Source: Sclerotiophoma versabilis (taxonomy: Eukaryota; Ascomycota; Dothideomycetes; Pleosporales; Didymellaceae). From it: DNA of 64,000 nucleotides. The DNA lies in contig JAAROD010000093.1 of NCBI GenBank assembly GCA_012274445.1, positions 744,001-808,000 of the forward strand. Direction: 5' to 3'. The stretch's first letter is position 1, and each line of letters opens with the position of its first letter. Below, in pieces: positions 20,186 through 30,500 of the stretch. Made by a program: the position numbers and the translations under genes. The notes under the pieces were generated by a model. It did not search any database. It was not told where the DNA came from and was given only the letters and a program-made list of their open reading frames with translations.

Positions 20186-23100
20186 ATAGACACAACAGAC
20201 TGAACATACTACAGTACAATGTAAGAAAGTCAAGAGACATGGTCATGGCATCACTCCTGCGCGACCCGGGGATCTACGACTTCGACATCATCGCCATCCA
20301 GGAGCCATGGAGGAACCCGTACTCCGCCACCACTCATCACCCGGCCAAGGACAGATTCCACCTCTGCTATGCAACAGGGGACACGGAGGGCCCAGCCCGG
20401 GTCTGTTTCTTCGTCAACAAAAGAATGGATCAGACAAAGTGGCGCTTTGAGGAGCGAACAAGGGACATTTGCTCCATCATCATAGACCCGACAGACAATC
20501 AGCACAGCCGAGAGCGGCTTGTTATCCACAACGTCTATAACCCGCCGAAGACCTCGAACAACCGGCAGAGCGCATTACCGCGGGCGCGCGAGGCACTGAG
20601 GCAATACCAGGCAGACAAACAAGTGCTACTGGGCGACTTCAATCTGCACCACCCGCTATGGGGAGGACTGAACAGAGAGGTCACCGATCTTGAGTCAGAA
20701 GATTTGATAGACATCATAGGAGACTTTGCGCTCCACAACACGCTTCCGCCAGGGACGACTACGTACGAAGAAGGCCGATCACAGTCCACAATCGATCTCT
20801 GCCTCGTAACAATGGGGCTGATCGAGCAAGTCATCAAGAGCGATGTAGACAGAAGCCTAGACCACGACTCAGATCACCTGCCCATAAGCACAACGCTAGA
20901 TCTCGCAGCGCAACGTATCGAGAAGAAGCCGCGGAAAGACTGGAAAAGACTGAATGAGAAACTGTACACGAAAGCGCTGAGGCGCTCTCTGCCTCCCCTT
21001 AGAAGACCACTCACAAAGGCAGCGCTTGACACCTACACGGCTGAGGTGACCGCAGCAATCCAGGACGCGATACACGAAGCAGTGCCCGAGACTCATCCCT
21101 CCACCTACACGCGAGAGGGATGGACTGAGGAATGCAGAGCGGTGCTCGCTGAGACAAAACGACTGAAGAGAGCACACAGTCGACATCACACGGAGGAGAC
21201 GTGGGAAGCGTATCGCGCTGCGAGGAACCACAAAGCAAGAACGATAAGAAAAGCACTGCGTAAAGCACACAGAGACCGTATAGAGCAGGCGTCTGAGTCG
21301 CCAGACACGCTGTGGAAGCTAGCGAAGTGGGTGCGAACGAGGCACGACCAGCCGACCCGATCCATACCGACTATACAACACCCTAACACACAACAAGACC
21401 TGATTGATCCCGCGGACAAGGCTGAGCTGTTTCGAGACATCTTCTTTCCCACGCCGCCAGAGGCCGAACTGGGAGACATACAGAACGCTGAGTACAGCAG
21501 CCAGATCGACATGCCACCGATCGAAGAAAAGGAGGTGCGGACTGCGATTCGAGCGGCATCGCCCCTTAAAGCCCCAGGCCCGGACGGGATCACGAACAAA
21601 GCGTTGCAAGCCGGGACCGACCTGATCGCGGTCCATCTGACGAGGGTCTTCAACCAGAGTCTGCGGCTGGGTTACTGCCCAGTCTTATTCCGAGCATCCA
21701 TCACAGCAGTCTTGCGTAAACCTGGCAAGGCCAACTACGGAGTCCCCAAAGCATACCGTCCCATCGCACTGCTCAACACCATCGGCAAGGCTATGGATGC
21801 GGTGATAGCTCGGAGACTGAGCTACCTGGTGGAAACCCACCACGTGCTACCGCCGACGCACATGGGTGGAAGGAAGCATCGATCCACTGAGCACGCACTA
21901 CACGCCGTCACAGCGAAGATCTATGAACAATGGAACAATGGAAAAGACGGCCAGGTGGCCAGCCTCTTGTTGCTGGACGTGTCCGGAGCCTTTGACAACG
22001 TATCTCACAAGCGGCTGCTTCACAACCTGCGAAAGCGGAAGGTTGACGAGAATACCGTGCGCTGGATAGCAAGCTTCTTGAGCGACAGACACACACACAT
22101 CCTGGTTGATGGGTACAAGTCTGAAGACTACGCGATAAACACAGGCATTCCCCAGGGCTCACCGCTCTCCCCTATGCTTTATCTCTTTTATAACGCCGAC
22201 TTGATCGAGCAATGCAACGAGCAGACAGACGCTATGTCGACAGGATACATCGATGACGTGGCTATCCTCGCCTGGGGAAAGACCACAGAACAAACATGCG
22301 AGATACTACGCACAATACTAGAGAAGGCACAGCAATGGGCAACCACGCACGCATCAGTCTTCGCCCCTGACAAGTTCCAGCTGACTCACTTCACAAGATC
22401 GCGCAAACGCATCAACGTTGACGCGCTTATCCAGACAGAGTGGGGCGAGATAAAGCCGTCAAAAACATGCAAGTACCTCGGACTGACCCTAGACACTAAG
22501 CTGAAGTGGAGGGAGCACGTAGAGACGATCAGACAGAAGGCAACACGCACAGTGCACATGCTGAGCAGCTTGGGCAGCTCCACCTGGGGCGTCCGACTGC
22601 AAGACATGCGCAGACTGTACGAAGCCATCGCGCTGCCGCAGATGATGTACGCGTGCTCCATCTGGTCCAACGCCAGCCTCAACGACAAGAAGCGCGGCTA
22701 CACACACAAGGCGGTAGACGCGTTGCGCAGCATTCAAGCAAGAGCAGCAAGAAGCATGTGCGGTGCCTACAGAGCAACATCAAGGGTTGCACTTGACGTG
22801 GAGACATTCCTTCTTCCCGTCGAACAACAGATTTGGAAGCACAACGCAGACATTATCACTCGACTGTCATCAAATAGGGACATCGCGAAGACCGCATGCT
22901 ACGAGCCAAGCGAACCAACACCAATAGTCATCGACAAGAACTACAGGGCTCATAAGAGCCCCTGGCAGAAGGCTTACGAGGCACTGAGGAGCAAGCAGGT
23001 GCGCGACCTCGACAAGCAGGAGCCGATCCCCCCGTTTATCACACCTCCGTGGCGGCGAGGGCCACATACCTACATTGATAACGATGCGGAAAAGGCCCGC

Positions 23101-24081
23101 GAACGCCATGACCGAGAATGCGCAACAAACAAGAGACTCAGCATCTACACAGACGGCAGCGGCATTGAGGGCGAGATCGGCTCCGCAGCAGTGTGCCCGC
23201 TAACACAACAGACGCTATCCGTAAACATGGGATCAGACAAGATGTCGACAGTATACGCAGCAGAGCTGCAAGGCATCAACCTGGCACTGCAGATCGCGCA
23301 GGAATATGCAGATGGAAGCGGCGAACGGAAACAGGTAGCCATATACACAGACAACCAGGCCGCCATCTGGTCCATTGCCAAGGCAGAAGGACGCTCAGGG
23401 GCATACATCCTCAAGGAGATTTCGCGACAAATCCTGGAGCTCCAGGAGACAGGATACTCGGTGACCGTCCGATGGATCCCCGCCCATGTGGGCATACCCG
23501 GAAACGAGGCCGCCGACCAGGCTGCCAAGGAAGCCACCGGATGGAGAGAAGACGGCCGCAGACAGCAGCCAGCAGACGCACCTTCACAGCTATACCCACT
23601 CAGGACAACACTTAGAAGATGGTGCAAGACGCAGGCAGAGAGAGCGTGGATCAGCGCGTGGAGGGAAGACAAGAAAGGCCGCGCGACATACAGACACACG
23701 CCAGTGCCCACGAAGAAGGTGCTGCAGCTCCACGAGAGGCTCAGCAAGAGGGAAAGCGCGCTGCTAGTGCAACTGCGGACTGAGAAGATAGGCCTTAACG
23801 ACTTCCTCTTCAATCGACACGTTCCGACTGTCACCAGCCCCCGCTGCAGCTGTGGAGAGAGGCGACAGACCGTCGCCCACATCCTCCTCCGCTGCAACAA
23901 GTACAAGGACCTCCGGAACCGCATCTTCGCCAACCTATCCGGACGGCACAGCCTCAGGACCATCCTGAGCACGCCACAGCTAGCCACCAAAGCCATCGAG
24001 TATATAGAGCAGACGCAGATCCTTGGGCAAGTGGGGATCAGAGATACGCAGACGACGCCGAGCGCTGGGGGGAGACTGTAG
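20182..24081 (+). CDS. LINE family A ORF2 (copy 2): endonuclease, RT, RNase H
   Basis: A 1299-residue polyprotein that differs from copy 1 at one residue: this copy keeps Gly in HVGIPGNEA of RNase H. All catalytic boxes listed for copy 1 are present (GDFNLHHP and SDHLPI in the endonuclease, YIDD in the RT, YTDGSG and TDNQAA in RNase H). Its ATG overlaps the ORF1 stop as ATGA, which suggests coupled termination and restart. Of the LINEs in the window this is the best candidate for an active element. Confidence 0.95.
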   Translation: MNRHNRLNILQYNVRKSRDMVMASLLRDPGIYDFDIIAIQEPWRNPYSATTHHPAKDRFHLCYATGDTEGPARVCFFVNKRMDQTKWRFEERTRDICSIIIDPTDNQHSRERLVIHNVYNPPKTSNNRQSALPRAREALRQYQADKQVLLGDFNLHHPLWGGLNREVTDLESEDLIDIIGDFALHNTLPPGTTTYEEGRSQSTIDLCLVTMGLIEQVIKSDVDRSLDHDSDHLPISTTLDLAAQRIEKKPRKDWKRLNEKLYTKALRRSLPPLRRPLTKAALDTYTAEVTAAIQDAIHEAVPETHPSTYTREGWTEECRAVLAETKRLKRAHSRHHTEETWEAYRAARNHKARTIRKALRKAHRDRIEQASESPDTLWKLAKWVRTRHDQPTRSIPTIQHPNTQQDLIDPADKAELFRDIFFPTPPEAELGDIQNAEYSSQIDMPPIEEKEVRTAIRAASPLKAPGPDGITNKALQAGTDLIAVHLTRVFNQSLRLGYCPVLFRASITAVLRKPGKANYGVPKAYRPIALLNTIGKAMDAVIARRLSYLVETHHVLPPTHMGGRKHRSTEHALHAVTAKIYEQWNNGKDGQVASLLLLDVSGAFDNVSHKRLLHNLRKRKVDENTVRWIASFLSDRHTHILVDGYKSEDYAINTGIPQGSPLSPMLYLFYNADLIEQCNEQTDAMSTGYIDDVAILAWGKTTEQTCEILRTILEKAQQWATTHASVFAPDKFQLTHFTRSRKRINVDALIQTEWGEIKPSKTCKYLGLTLDTKLKWREHVETIRQKATRTVHMLSSLGSSTWGVRLQDMRRLYEAIALPQMMYACSIWSNASLNDKKRGYTHKAVDALRSIQARAARSMCGAYRATSRVALDVETFLLPVEQQIWKHNADIITRLSSNRDIAKTACYEPSEPTPIVIDKNYRAHKSPWQKAYEALRSKQVRDLDKQEPIPPFITPPWRRGPHTYIDNDAEKARERHDRECATNKRLSIYTDGSGIEGEIGSAAVCPLTQQTLSVNMGSDKMSTVYAAELQGINLALQIAQEYADGSGERKQVAIYTDNQAAIWSIAKAEGRSGAYILKEISRQILELQETGYSVTVRWIPAHVGIPGNEAADQAAKEATGWREDGRRQQPADAPSQLYPLRTTLRRWCKTQAERAWISAWREDKKGRATYRHTPVPTKKVLQLHERLSKRESALLVQLRTEKIGLNDFLFNRHVPTVTSPRCSCGERRQTVAHILLRCNKYKDLRNRIFANLSGRHSLRTILSTPQLATKAIEYIEQTQILGQVGIRDTQTTPSAGGRL

Positions 24082-24252
24082 GTACAGCGGACGCGACAGA
24101 CGAAGCAACACGCCTCTCCGAGCCTAGAAACACAGCATACAGTCAGTACAACCGCTATTGAGATGAGCTGGCAGGCAAATTTGAGATAGTGGTTGATGGA
24201 AAGCGGCAGGTTTCGGGGGCAGCTGGTTCCTCTTTGTGAGGGATGAAGTGGG

Positions 24253-24278
24253 GCGGCGCGGATCAACGTCCGCACCGC
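24253..24278 (+). other. Conserved 3' UTR stem-loop of LINE copy 2
   Basis: Same 26 bases and nine-pair hairpin as in copy 1 and in family B. Confidence 0.6.
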
Positions 24279-24351
24279 GTCCGCTGTCTGCCACGACCTG
24301 TCACTCCGGGCATAGCTGCGCAGTACGCGGCTGAAACCGAGTAGGAGTCAA

Positions 24352-24398
24352 TAAATAAATAAATAAAATAAATCAAATCAAATCAAATCAAATCAAAT
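24352..24398 (+). repeat. Compound tail: AATA repeats then AATCA repeats
   Basis: A short AATA run belongs to the family A tail. The five or so following AATCA units match the family B tail and lead into the right target-site duplication. Confidence 0.85.
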
Positions 24399-24410
24399 CC
24401 TACACCCTTT
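24397..24410 (+). repeat. Right target-site duplication of the composite LINE insertion
   Basis: ATCCTACACCCTTT, matching 17415-17428 exactly. Confidence 0.8.
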
Positions 24411-24987
24411 AAAGAAGCCTAGATAGCTTAGTTTTGCCTATCGCGATAGAAACCTGGTGTTGTAGTTTAAACAGGACACTCTTAAAAGCGAAAACGTCTA
24501 ACTCTAGTAAGCAGCAATAGCTTCAAACCTAGTAAACGTCAGCAGAGGCCTCTACAGGTATTTAAGCAGGGCGTTAATCCTCCTGCACCTCCTACTCTGC
24601 TGTTAACTATAAGGCGTGCGCATTGCTTATAAGACTGTACTCTGCAGCAAAACGCTTATAATCCTGGTTGTAGCGACGCTGCTGAAGCCTTCCCCAGCCT
24701 GCTTTTTGAACCTGACCTGAGCTAGCTTGCGATCAATGCTTAAGCCGCTGATATACCTAGAGAGGACAATAATGAGGAGGAGGCAGAGGATGCGACAGTG
24801 GACAATAATAAGGCTGTAGAATACGCGTTACAAGTAGCTGTTGCTGTAGAAGCTGGAGTTGTTAGCGAGCAGCTAGCTGCCGCTGCAGAAGACTTACCTG
24901 GTAGCACTGCTGCTGTTGCCTCAGCAGCTTAATTAAGCTAGCAGCAGCGTTCTAGGTTGCAAGGTAAAGCTTTCAACATTAAGCTAT
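24411..24987. other. Decayed, formerly coding-like sequence
   Basis: No complete gene. Around 24745-24930 one plus-strand frame reads like protein, with PREDNNEEEAEDATVDNN and then an Ala/Glu-rich run ending in TAA. The many TAG and CTAG words and lower GC suggest an old inactivated element. It is the target into which the B fragment and then the A LINE inserted. Confidence 0.35.
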
Positions 24988-24995
24988 ATCTACAC

Positions 24996-25351
24996 TAGGC
25001 TGGCAAATGGGTAGGGGTTGGGTCGGGGTAGCACTAGCGTGGGTAGGGGTTGGGTAAGCTTAGTCAGTATATCTCAATTTCGGAATTATCACACAGCTAA
25101 GAAGGCCTACTTAGAACAACTAGAATCTAGCTAGTTGAAAACAGGGTAAAGGTATACGTGTACATGCACCCCAAATTCGGCATCATAGACAGTTATCACA
25201 GTACTTTATCACAGTACTACCCACCTGGGTACCCCGAACCCAACCCCTACCCACGCTAGTGCTACCCCGACCCAACCCATACCCGTGGCCCGTGCGACCC
25301 CGACCCAACCACTACCCAACGTTGGGTACCCCGAACCCATTTGCCAGCCTA
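24996..25351. mobile_element. hAT-like MITE with telomere-like G-rich arms
   Basis: Terminal repeats TAGGCTGGCAAATGGGT and ACCCATTTGCCAGCCTA are perfect complements. They are flanked by 8-bp near-identical duplications (ATCTACAC at 24988-24995 and ATCTATAC at 25352-25359), the size made by hAT transposases. Inside both arms, GGGTAGGGGTTGGGT-type words and their complements extend the inverted repeat. The 356-bp element is non-coding. Confidence 0.75.
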
Positions 25352-25359
25352 ATCTATAC

Positions 25360-25749
25360 TTTAGATAGCGCGCTTGTTAGGGCGTAATAGAGAGGAACGT
25401 AATAGCTTCAGCCTATTAATTTACGCGTAATAAGCCTGTTAAAGTCGTACTTTAAGCAAAGCTTGTAAGTACTATTCTAGGAGTTAGCTCTTATTCTGTA
25501 ATATCTTAATTTCCTATACTAAAATGTCCGTGCACGGGAAGACCCCGCAGGTCACGGGGTGTACACGGTATTTCGAAAACAACCCATAAGTCTCCGGGCG
25601 TCACGTTCTGTCAGCGGCTGCCGCCCAGATTTGGTACCGTGCACGGTCACTACCTAACGTGGCGACCGCTACCGTGCACGGTCACCTCGTGAGCCGGGTC
25701 AGCGAGTGAGCCACCCCACCACTTTTGAGCACCGATAGAATTGAGGTTA
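25360..25749. other. Transposon end debris with ACCGTGCACGGT palindromes
   Basis: Two perfect 12-bp palindromes ACCGTGCACGGT lie at 25636-25647 and 25671-25682, and a related CCGTGCACGG at 25528-25537. From the TA at 25670, the layout TACCGTGC...CACCCCACCAC parallels the right inverted repeat of the pogo-type element, so a second pogo-like end probably sits here. The 23-bp repeat shared with 13763 is at 25566-25588. No gene seen. Confidence 0.5.
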
Positions 25750-25879
25750 GAAAAAAACACGACAACAGCGAGAATTTCACTTTTTGGAATCAACTCGATT
25801 TATCGCACGCAGACGTCTACTAGAGACGCCGTTCGACTAGCCAGCACTCAGGAGCAGCGCCCACTGCTTCTGAGGCGTC

Positions 25880-27559
25880 ATGGCGACACCGTGGCCTCGA
25901 CGGTCGACATGGCCAAGCCCAATTCGCGAGCACGCTACATGCCTCAGCACTTTTCTGCACGACGTACTGCACCTCATCGAGCGCACCGGCAGCCAGTCCA
26001 TGCCGACAGACATCGTCAGCGACATCATTCGCGGCTCATTGACGTTTGTCTTGAAGATGCAGCACACGCCCGACCTGAGCGCCATCAGCGACGCCCTCCG
26101 CATCGCCCAAACCGAGGCCAAAGCCACAGCAGAACACACGGCGCAGGCCCTCGACGTAATCACAAGCGAACTCAAGAACACTGCAGAACTCGTTCAACAG
26201 TCAGCAGCGAACATACAACAGAACGGCAACACAGCGGAGGAGGCGAGGGCAGCGGCCAAGGACGCTACAGAGGTGGGTAAAGCGACGCTTGAGGTTGCGA
26301 GAGAGATCAGGAACAAGAGACCACAAGAGCAGGCAAACGGACCCATGAGCTACGCTGCGGCGGCAGCCAGGGGCGTCCCACTAGCAGCTACATACAATGC
26401 ACAAAGCGTAAAACAACCATCTGCGCAGACACAGCGTGAGGTCATCATGAACATCAGAGACCCCCTTACCGTACAGAGCCTGAGGGCTATGAACCCCAGT
26501 AATCTTAAATTGCATGTCCAGCGTGCCATTGAGCAGAGCGGCAACGAAAACATAGCAAGCGTGAAGATCGTCTCATCTAACCAGCTGAAGAGCGGAGACC
26601 TGAGCATCAAGACAGCAAGCAGCAACGAGGTCGAGGCGCTGCGACAGTTCGCGGACGACTGGGCTCACCGCATCGGCAGCGGAACCACAGTGCAGATCCC
26701 GACGTTCGGCGTCCTGGCTCACGGTATACGCACGAGCACGATGGACATGAGCAAGCTCGACGAGATTAGAGCACAGATTCTACAGGACAACCGACCGTTC
26801 ATCCCCCGCGCAGAGATAAGACACATAAGCTGGCTGACCAGAGACGCGTCCGCCAAGACGTCATCAACCATCACCATCGAGTTCACCAAACCAGAGGATG
26901 CCAACAAGATCATTGACGAGGGCCTGATCTGGCAGGGCGAGGTCTTCCAGTGCGAGCGATACGAGCGGCAGTGCCGAGTGAAGCAGTGCTTCAAGTGCCA
27001 AAGATACGGCCACATAGGAACCCAGTGCAAGGCAGCAACAGCATGTGGCCACTGTGCGCAGGAGCACGACACCCGGGACTGCCCATCGAGGGCCGGACAA
27101 ACCATAACTAGGAAATGTGCCGCCTGCCGCGGCGAACACGAAGCATGGAGCCGCCAGTGCCCAACCAGGAAGGACGAGATGGCCAAGGCGAGGGCCGCGT
27201 ACGAGATGCGACCGCGCTACCATCACGTTTCGCAAACGGCCAGACAAAACGTGCAGCTTGATATACCGACGTCTACAATCCAAAGGAGAAGGCCCAGCCA
27301 ACCGGCTGCGGCTTCGCAACCGACGCAGCTCACCAGAAACCGATCGCAAACCGGACGAGGACAGAAGAGGACCAATGCCGGAACCAATGTCGACACGACG
27401 GATCAGGAGATCCCATTGACACAAGTAAACGCGAGCCAGAGACCGCATCGACAGATTATACCAAGCAGACGAGCTCTGGAAGCGACGGGCAACAGCGCCC
27501 GCGCGACACAGAACCACAGTAGCCATCATATGGAGATCGACACCGATAACGATGCATGA
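25880..27559 (+). CDS. LINE family B ORF1, gag-like protein
   Basis: A 559-residue RNA-binding protein homologous to family A ORF1. Here the conserved N-terminus (STWPSPIREHATCLSTFL) is preceded by an in-frame ATG at 25880, which shows where family A would be expected to start. Three zinc knuckles occupy about residues 370-425: CFKCQRYGHIGTQC, CGHCAQEHDTRDC and CAACRGEHEAWSRQC. The tail is basic and rich in Gln, Pro and Arg. The stop codon overlaps the ORF2 ATG in the same ATGA arrangement. Confidence 0.9.
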   Translation: MATPWPRRSTWPSPIREHATCLSTFLHDVLHLIERTGSQSMPTDIVSDIIRGSLTFVLKMQHTPDLSAISDALRIAQTEAKATAEHTAQALDVITSELKNTAELVQQSAANIQQNGNTAEEARAAAKDATEVGKATLEVAREIRNKRPQEQANGPMSYAAAAARGVPLAATYNAQSVKQPSAQTQREVIMNIRDPLTVQSLRAMNPSNLKLHVQRAIEQSGNENIASVKIVSSNQLKSGDLSIKTASSNEVEALRQFADDWAHRIGSGTTVQIPTFGVLAHGIRTSTMDMSKLDEIRAQILQDNRPFIPRAEIRHISWLTRDASAKTSSTITIEFTKPEDANKIIDEGLIWQGEVFQCERYERQCRVKQCFKCQRYGHIGTQCKAATACGHCAQEHDTRDCPSRAGQTITRKCAACRGEHEAWSRQCPTRKDEMAKARAAYEMRPRYHHVSQTARQNVQLDIPTSTIQRRRPSQPAAASQPTQLTRNRSQTGRGQKRTNAGTNVDTTDQEIPLTQVNASQRPHRQIIPSRRALEATGNSARATQNHSSHHMEIDTDNDA

Positions 27560-30500
27560 ATAGACAGACCACATTAAGCATACTACAGTACAACGTACAC
27601 AAGTCAAGAGACATGGTGATGGCGAGCATGCTGCGCGACCCACGAGTTCACGAGTACGACATTCTGGCCATCCAGGAACCATGGAGGAACCCCTTCACGG
27701 CGACGACACACCATCCAGCAAAAAGTGTGTTCCACCTCTGCTGTCCAGCAGAAGAGGTGGCAGGGCCCGCCCGGGTATGCTTCTTCATCAACAAAAGATT
27801 AGACCACAAGAAGTGGCAATTCAAGGAGTACAGCAGAGACATCTGCTCGCTCACGACAGAGTTCGGTGATGATCAACTGGAGAGACAACACATTACCATA
27901 CACAACATATACAACCCGGCGAGACGCAGCGAGAGCGATAGCACAGTACTGACAGACGTCCGCACAGTACTACACAACAATCAAGCTAATGAGCAGATCC
28001 TGCTTGGCGACTTCAACCTGCACCACCCCATGTGGGGTGGCACAAACACAAGACACACCGACACTGAGTCTGCAGATCTGCTGGCGATCATGGAAGACTT
28101 CAATCTGGATAGCACACTGCCTCCCGGAACCATCACATACGAAGAAAGAACTTCACGCACAACCATCGACCTTTGCCTGGTGACTACGGGTCTGCCTGGT
28201 GACTACGGGTCTGGTAGATCGGGTGATTAGAAGCCAGGTCGACCGAGACCTCGACCACGACTCTGACCATCTCCCCATTAGCACTGTGATAGACATGAGA
28301 GTACAACAGCTAGAAACATTGCCGAAAAGAGACTGGAAACGATTAGACGAAGGGACGTACCACAAAGTGCTCAGAAGGGCCCTACCGCCACTTCGCAGAC
28401 CCGCAAATAAGACAGCACTTGACACATACGTACAAGAAGTCGTCCAGGCCATTCAAAAGGCCATCGATCAAGCAACACCATACACACGACCGTCAGACCG
28501 AGCCAAGGGGGGTTGGTCGGAGGAGTGCAGCGCAGTACTTGCGGAAGCGAAGAGACTCAAAAGAGCACACAGCCGGTGCCACACGGACGAGTCGTGGGAG
28601 GCCTACCGCGAAGCAAGAAACCACAAAGCAAGAACAATCAAGAAGGCACTGAGAGAAGCTCACAGAGAACAGGTAGAGCAGGCCGCGAGGTCGCCAGAAG
28701 CACTGTGGAGACTCGTCAAATGGGCAAAGACAAGAGGAAACCAGACCCCAGTAGTCACACCCGCTATACGACATCCAGAGACACAGGAGGAGATAGTAGA
28801 CCCGAAAGCCAAAGCGGATGTGTTCCGTGAGACCTTCTTTCCAGCACCACCAGAGGCCGATCTAGAGGATATGCGAGACGCACAGTACGACAACCAAATA
28901 GACGTGCCACAGGTTACAGAGAAAGAGGTCAAGGACTCTATCCGAGCAGCTTCACCGCTCAAGGCCCCTGGCCCGGATGGTATCGCCAACAAGGCCCTAC
29001 AAGCGGGAGCAGCCCAGCTCGCAGCCCATCTGACGAGGATCTTCAACCAGAGCCTACATCTAGGATACTGCCCTGCCCACTTTCGCGAGTCGACCACGGT
29101 CGTCTTACGCAAACCTGGCAAGGACAACTACACGGCACCGAAGTCGTATAGACCCATCGCATTGATGAACACTACAGGCAAGATCATGGATGCGGTCATC
29201 GCACGACGCCTCAGCTACCTGGCTGAGACCTATTACGTCCTACCACCGACACACATGGGCGGCAGGAAGATGCGCTCGACCGAACACGCTCTTCACGCCG
29301 TCACCCATAAGATATACGAAGCATGGAGTAAGAATACTGGACGGGTGGCGAGTCTCTTGCTCCTCGATGTCTCCGGTGCCTTCGATAACGTCTCACACGC
29401 ACGCCTGCTGCACGATCTGCGGAAGAGACGAGTAGACGAGAAGACAGTAAAGTGGATCGCAAGCTTCCTTAGCAACAGACACACGAGCATCGCAATCGAC
29501 GGCTTCAGGTCGACAGCATACCAGATCAACACAGGCATACCGCAAGGGTCGCCACTGTCACCCATCCTCTACCTCTTCTACAACGCGGACCTGTTAGATG
29601 AATGTAACAACACACCAGAAGCCGTGTCGACGGGCTACATAGACGATGTCGCTATCCTGGCATGGGGCAAGACAACAGATCAGACATGCGAGACACTGAG
29701 TCGAATCCTTGAGAAGGCACAGCGCTGGGCTAGCACACACGCATCGGTCTTCGCCCCAAACAAGTTCCAGCTCACTCACTTTACAAGATCACGGAAACGC
29801 ATCAACACAGAAACGCCAATTCAGACTGAGTGGGGCGAGATACAGCCTAAAACGACGTGCAAGTACCTTGGACTGACGATGGACGCGAAGCTGCACTGGA
29901 ACGAACACACAGAGGAGATCAGGCGGAAGGCCACAAAGACAGTGAACGCGCTCAGCTGCCTCGGAGGGTCAAACTGGGGCGCCAGCCTCCTCGACTTACG
30001 GCGAATCTACCAAGGCACCGTGCTCCCGCAGATGATGTACGCATGCTCGATATGGTCGAATGCCAGTATGAAGGGGAAGCTGTACACTAGGAGGATGCTC
30101 AACACGCTGCAGAGCATACAGGCAAGGGCAGCAAGGGTCATCAGCGGTGCTTACAGAGCTACATCGAGAGCGGCGCTAGACGTAGAGTCGTCTCTCCTCC
30201 CCATCGAACAGCAGATATGGAAGCACAATGCAGACACTGTCATCCGGCTGCTCTCGAGTAGGGACATCGCGGCCACTTCAGGCTTCCAGACAAACACAGC
30301 ACAGCCGATAGCTGCAGACAAAGCCCGCATCAGACACACAGGCTCCTGGGAGAAAGTACACGAGGATATGAAGAGCAAGCAAATCCAAGACGTCAAAACA
30401 CAAGAACAGATCCCATGCTTCCTCACTCCACCCTGGAGACACGGCCCAACCACCCACATTGACGCGACTGCCGAGAGAGCGCGGGCGCGACACGATAGAG

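Larger units (their letters stand above)
18416..24397 (+). mobile_element. Family A LINE, copy 2, full length
   Basis: Complete element. The 5' end begins GAAAACACCACACATAGCGA immediately after the AATCA tail of the older B fragment. The 3' end has AATA repeats and then more AATCA repeats. The last repeats can be read as the remainder of the B tail into which the element inserted. Both ORFs are open. Confidence 0.93.

Noticed and set aside
24996..25351. Interstitial telomere array
   Set aside because: The G-rich words are irregular and lie symmetrically in inverted arms with a target duplication, so a MITE explains them better.
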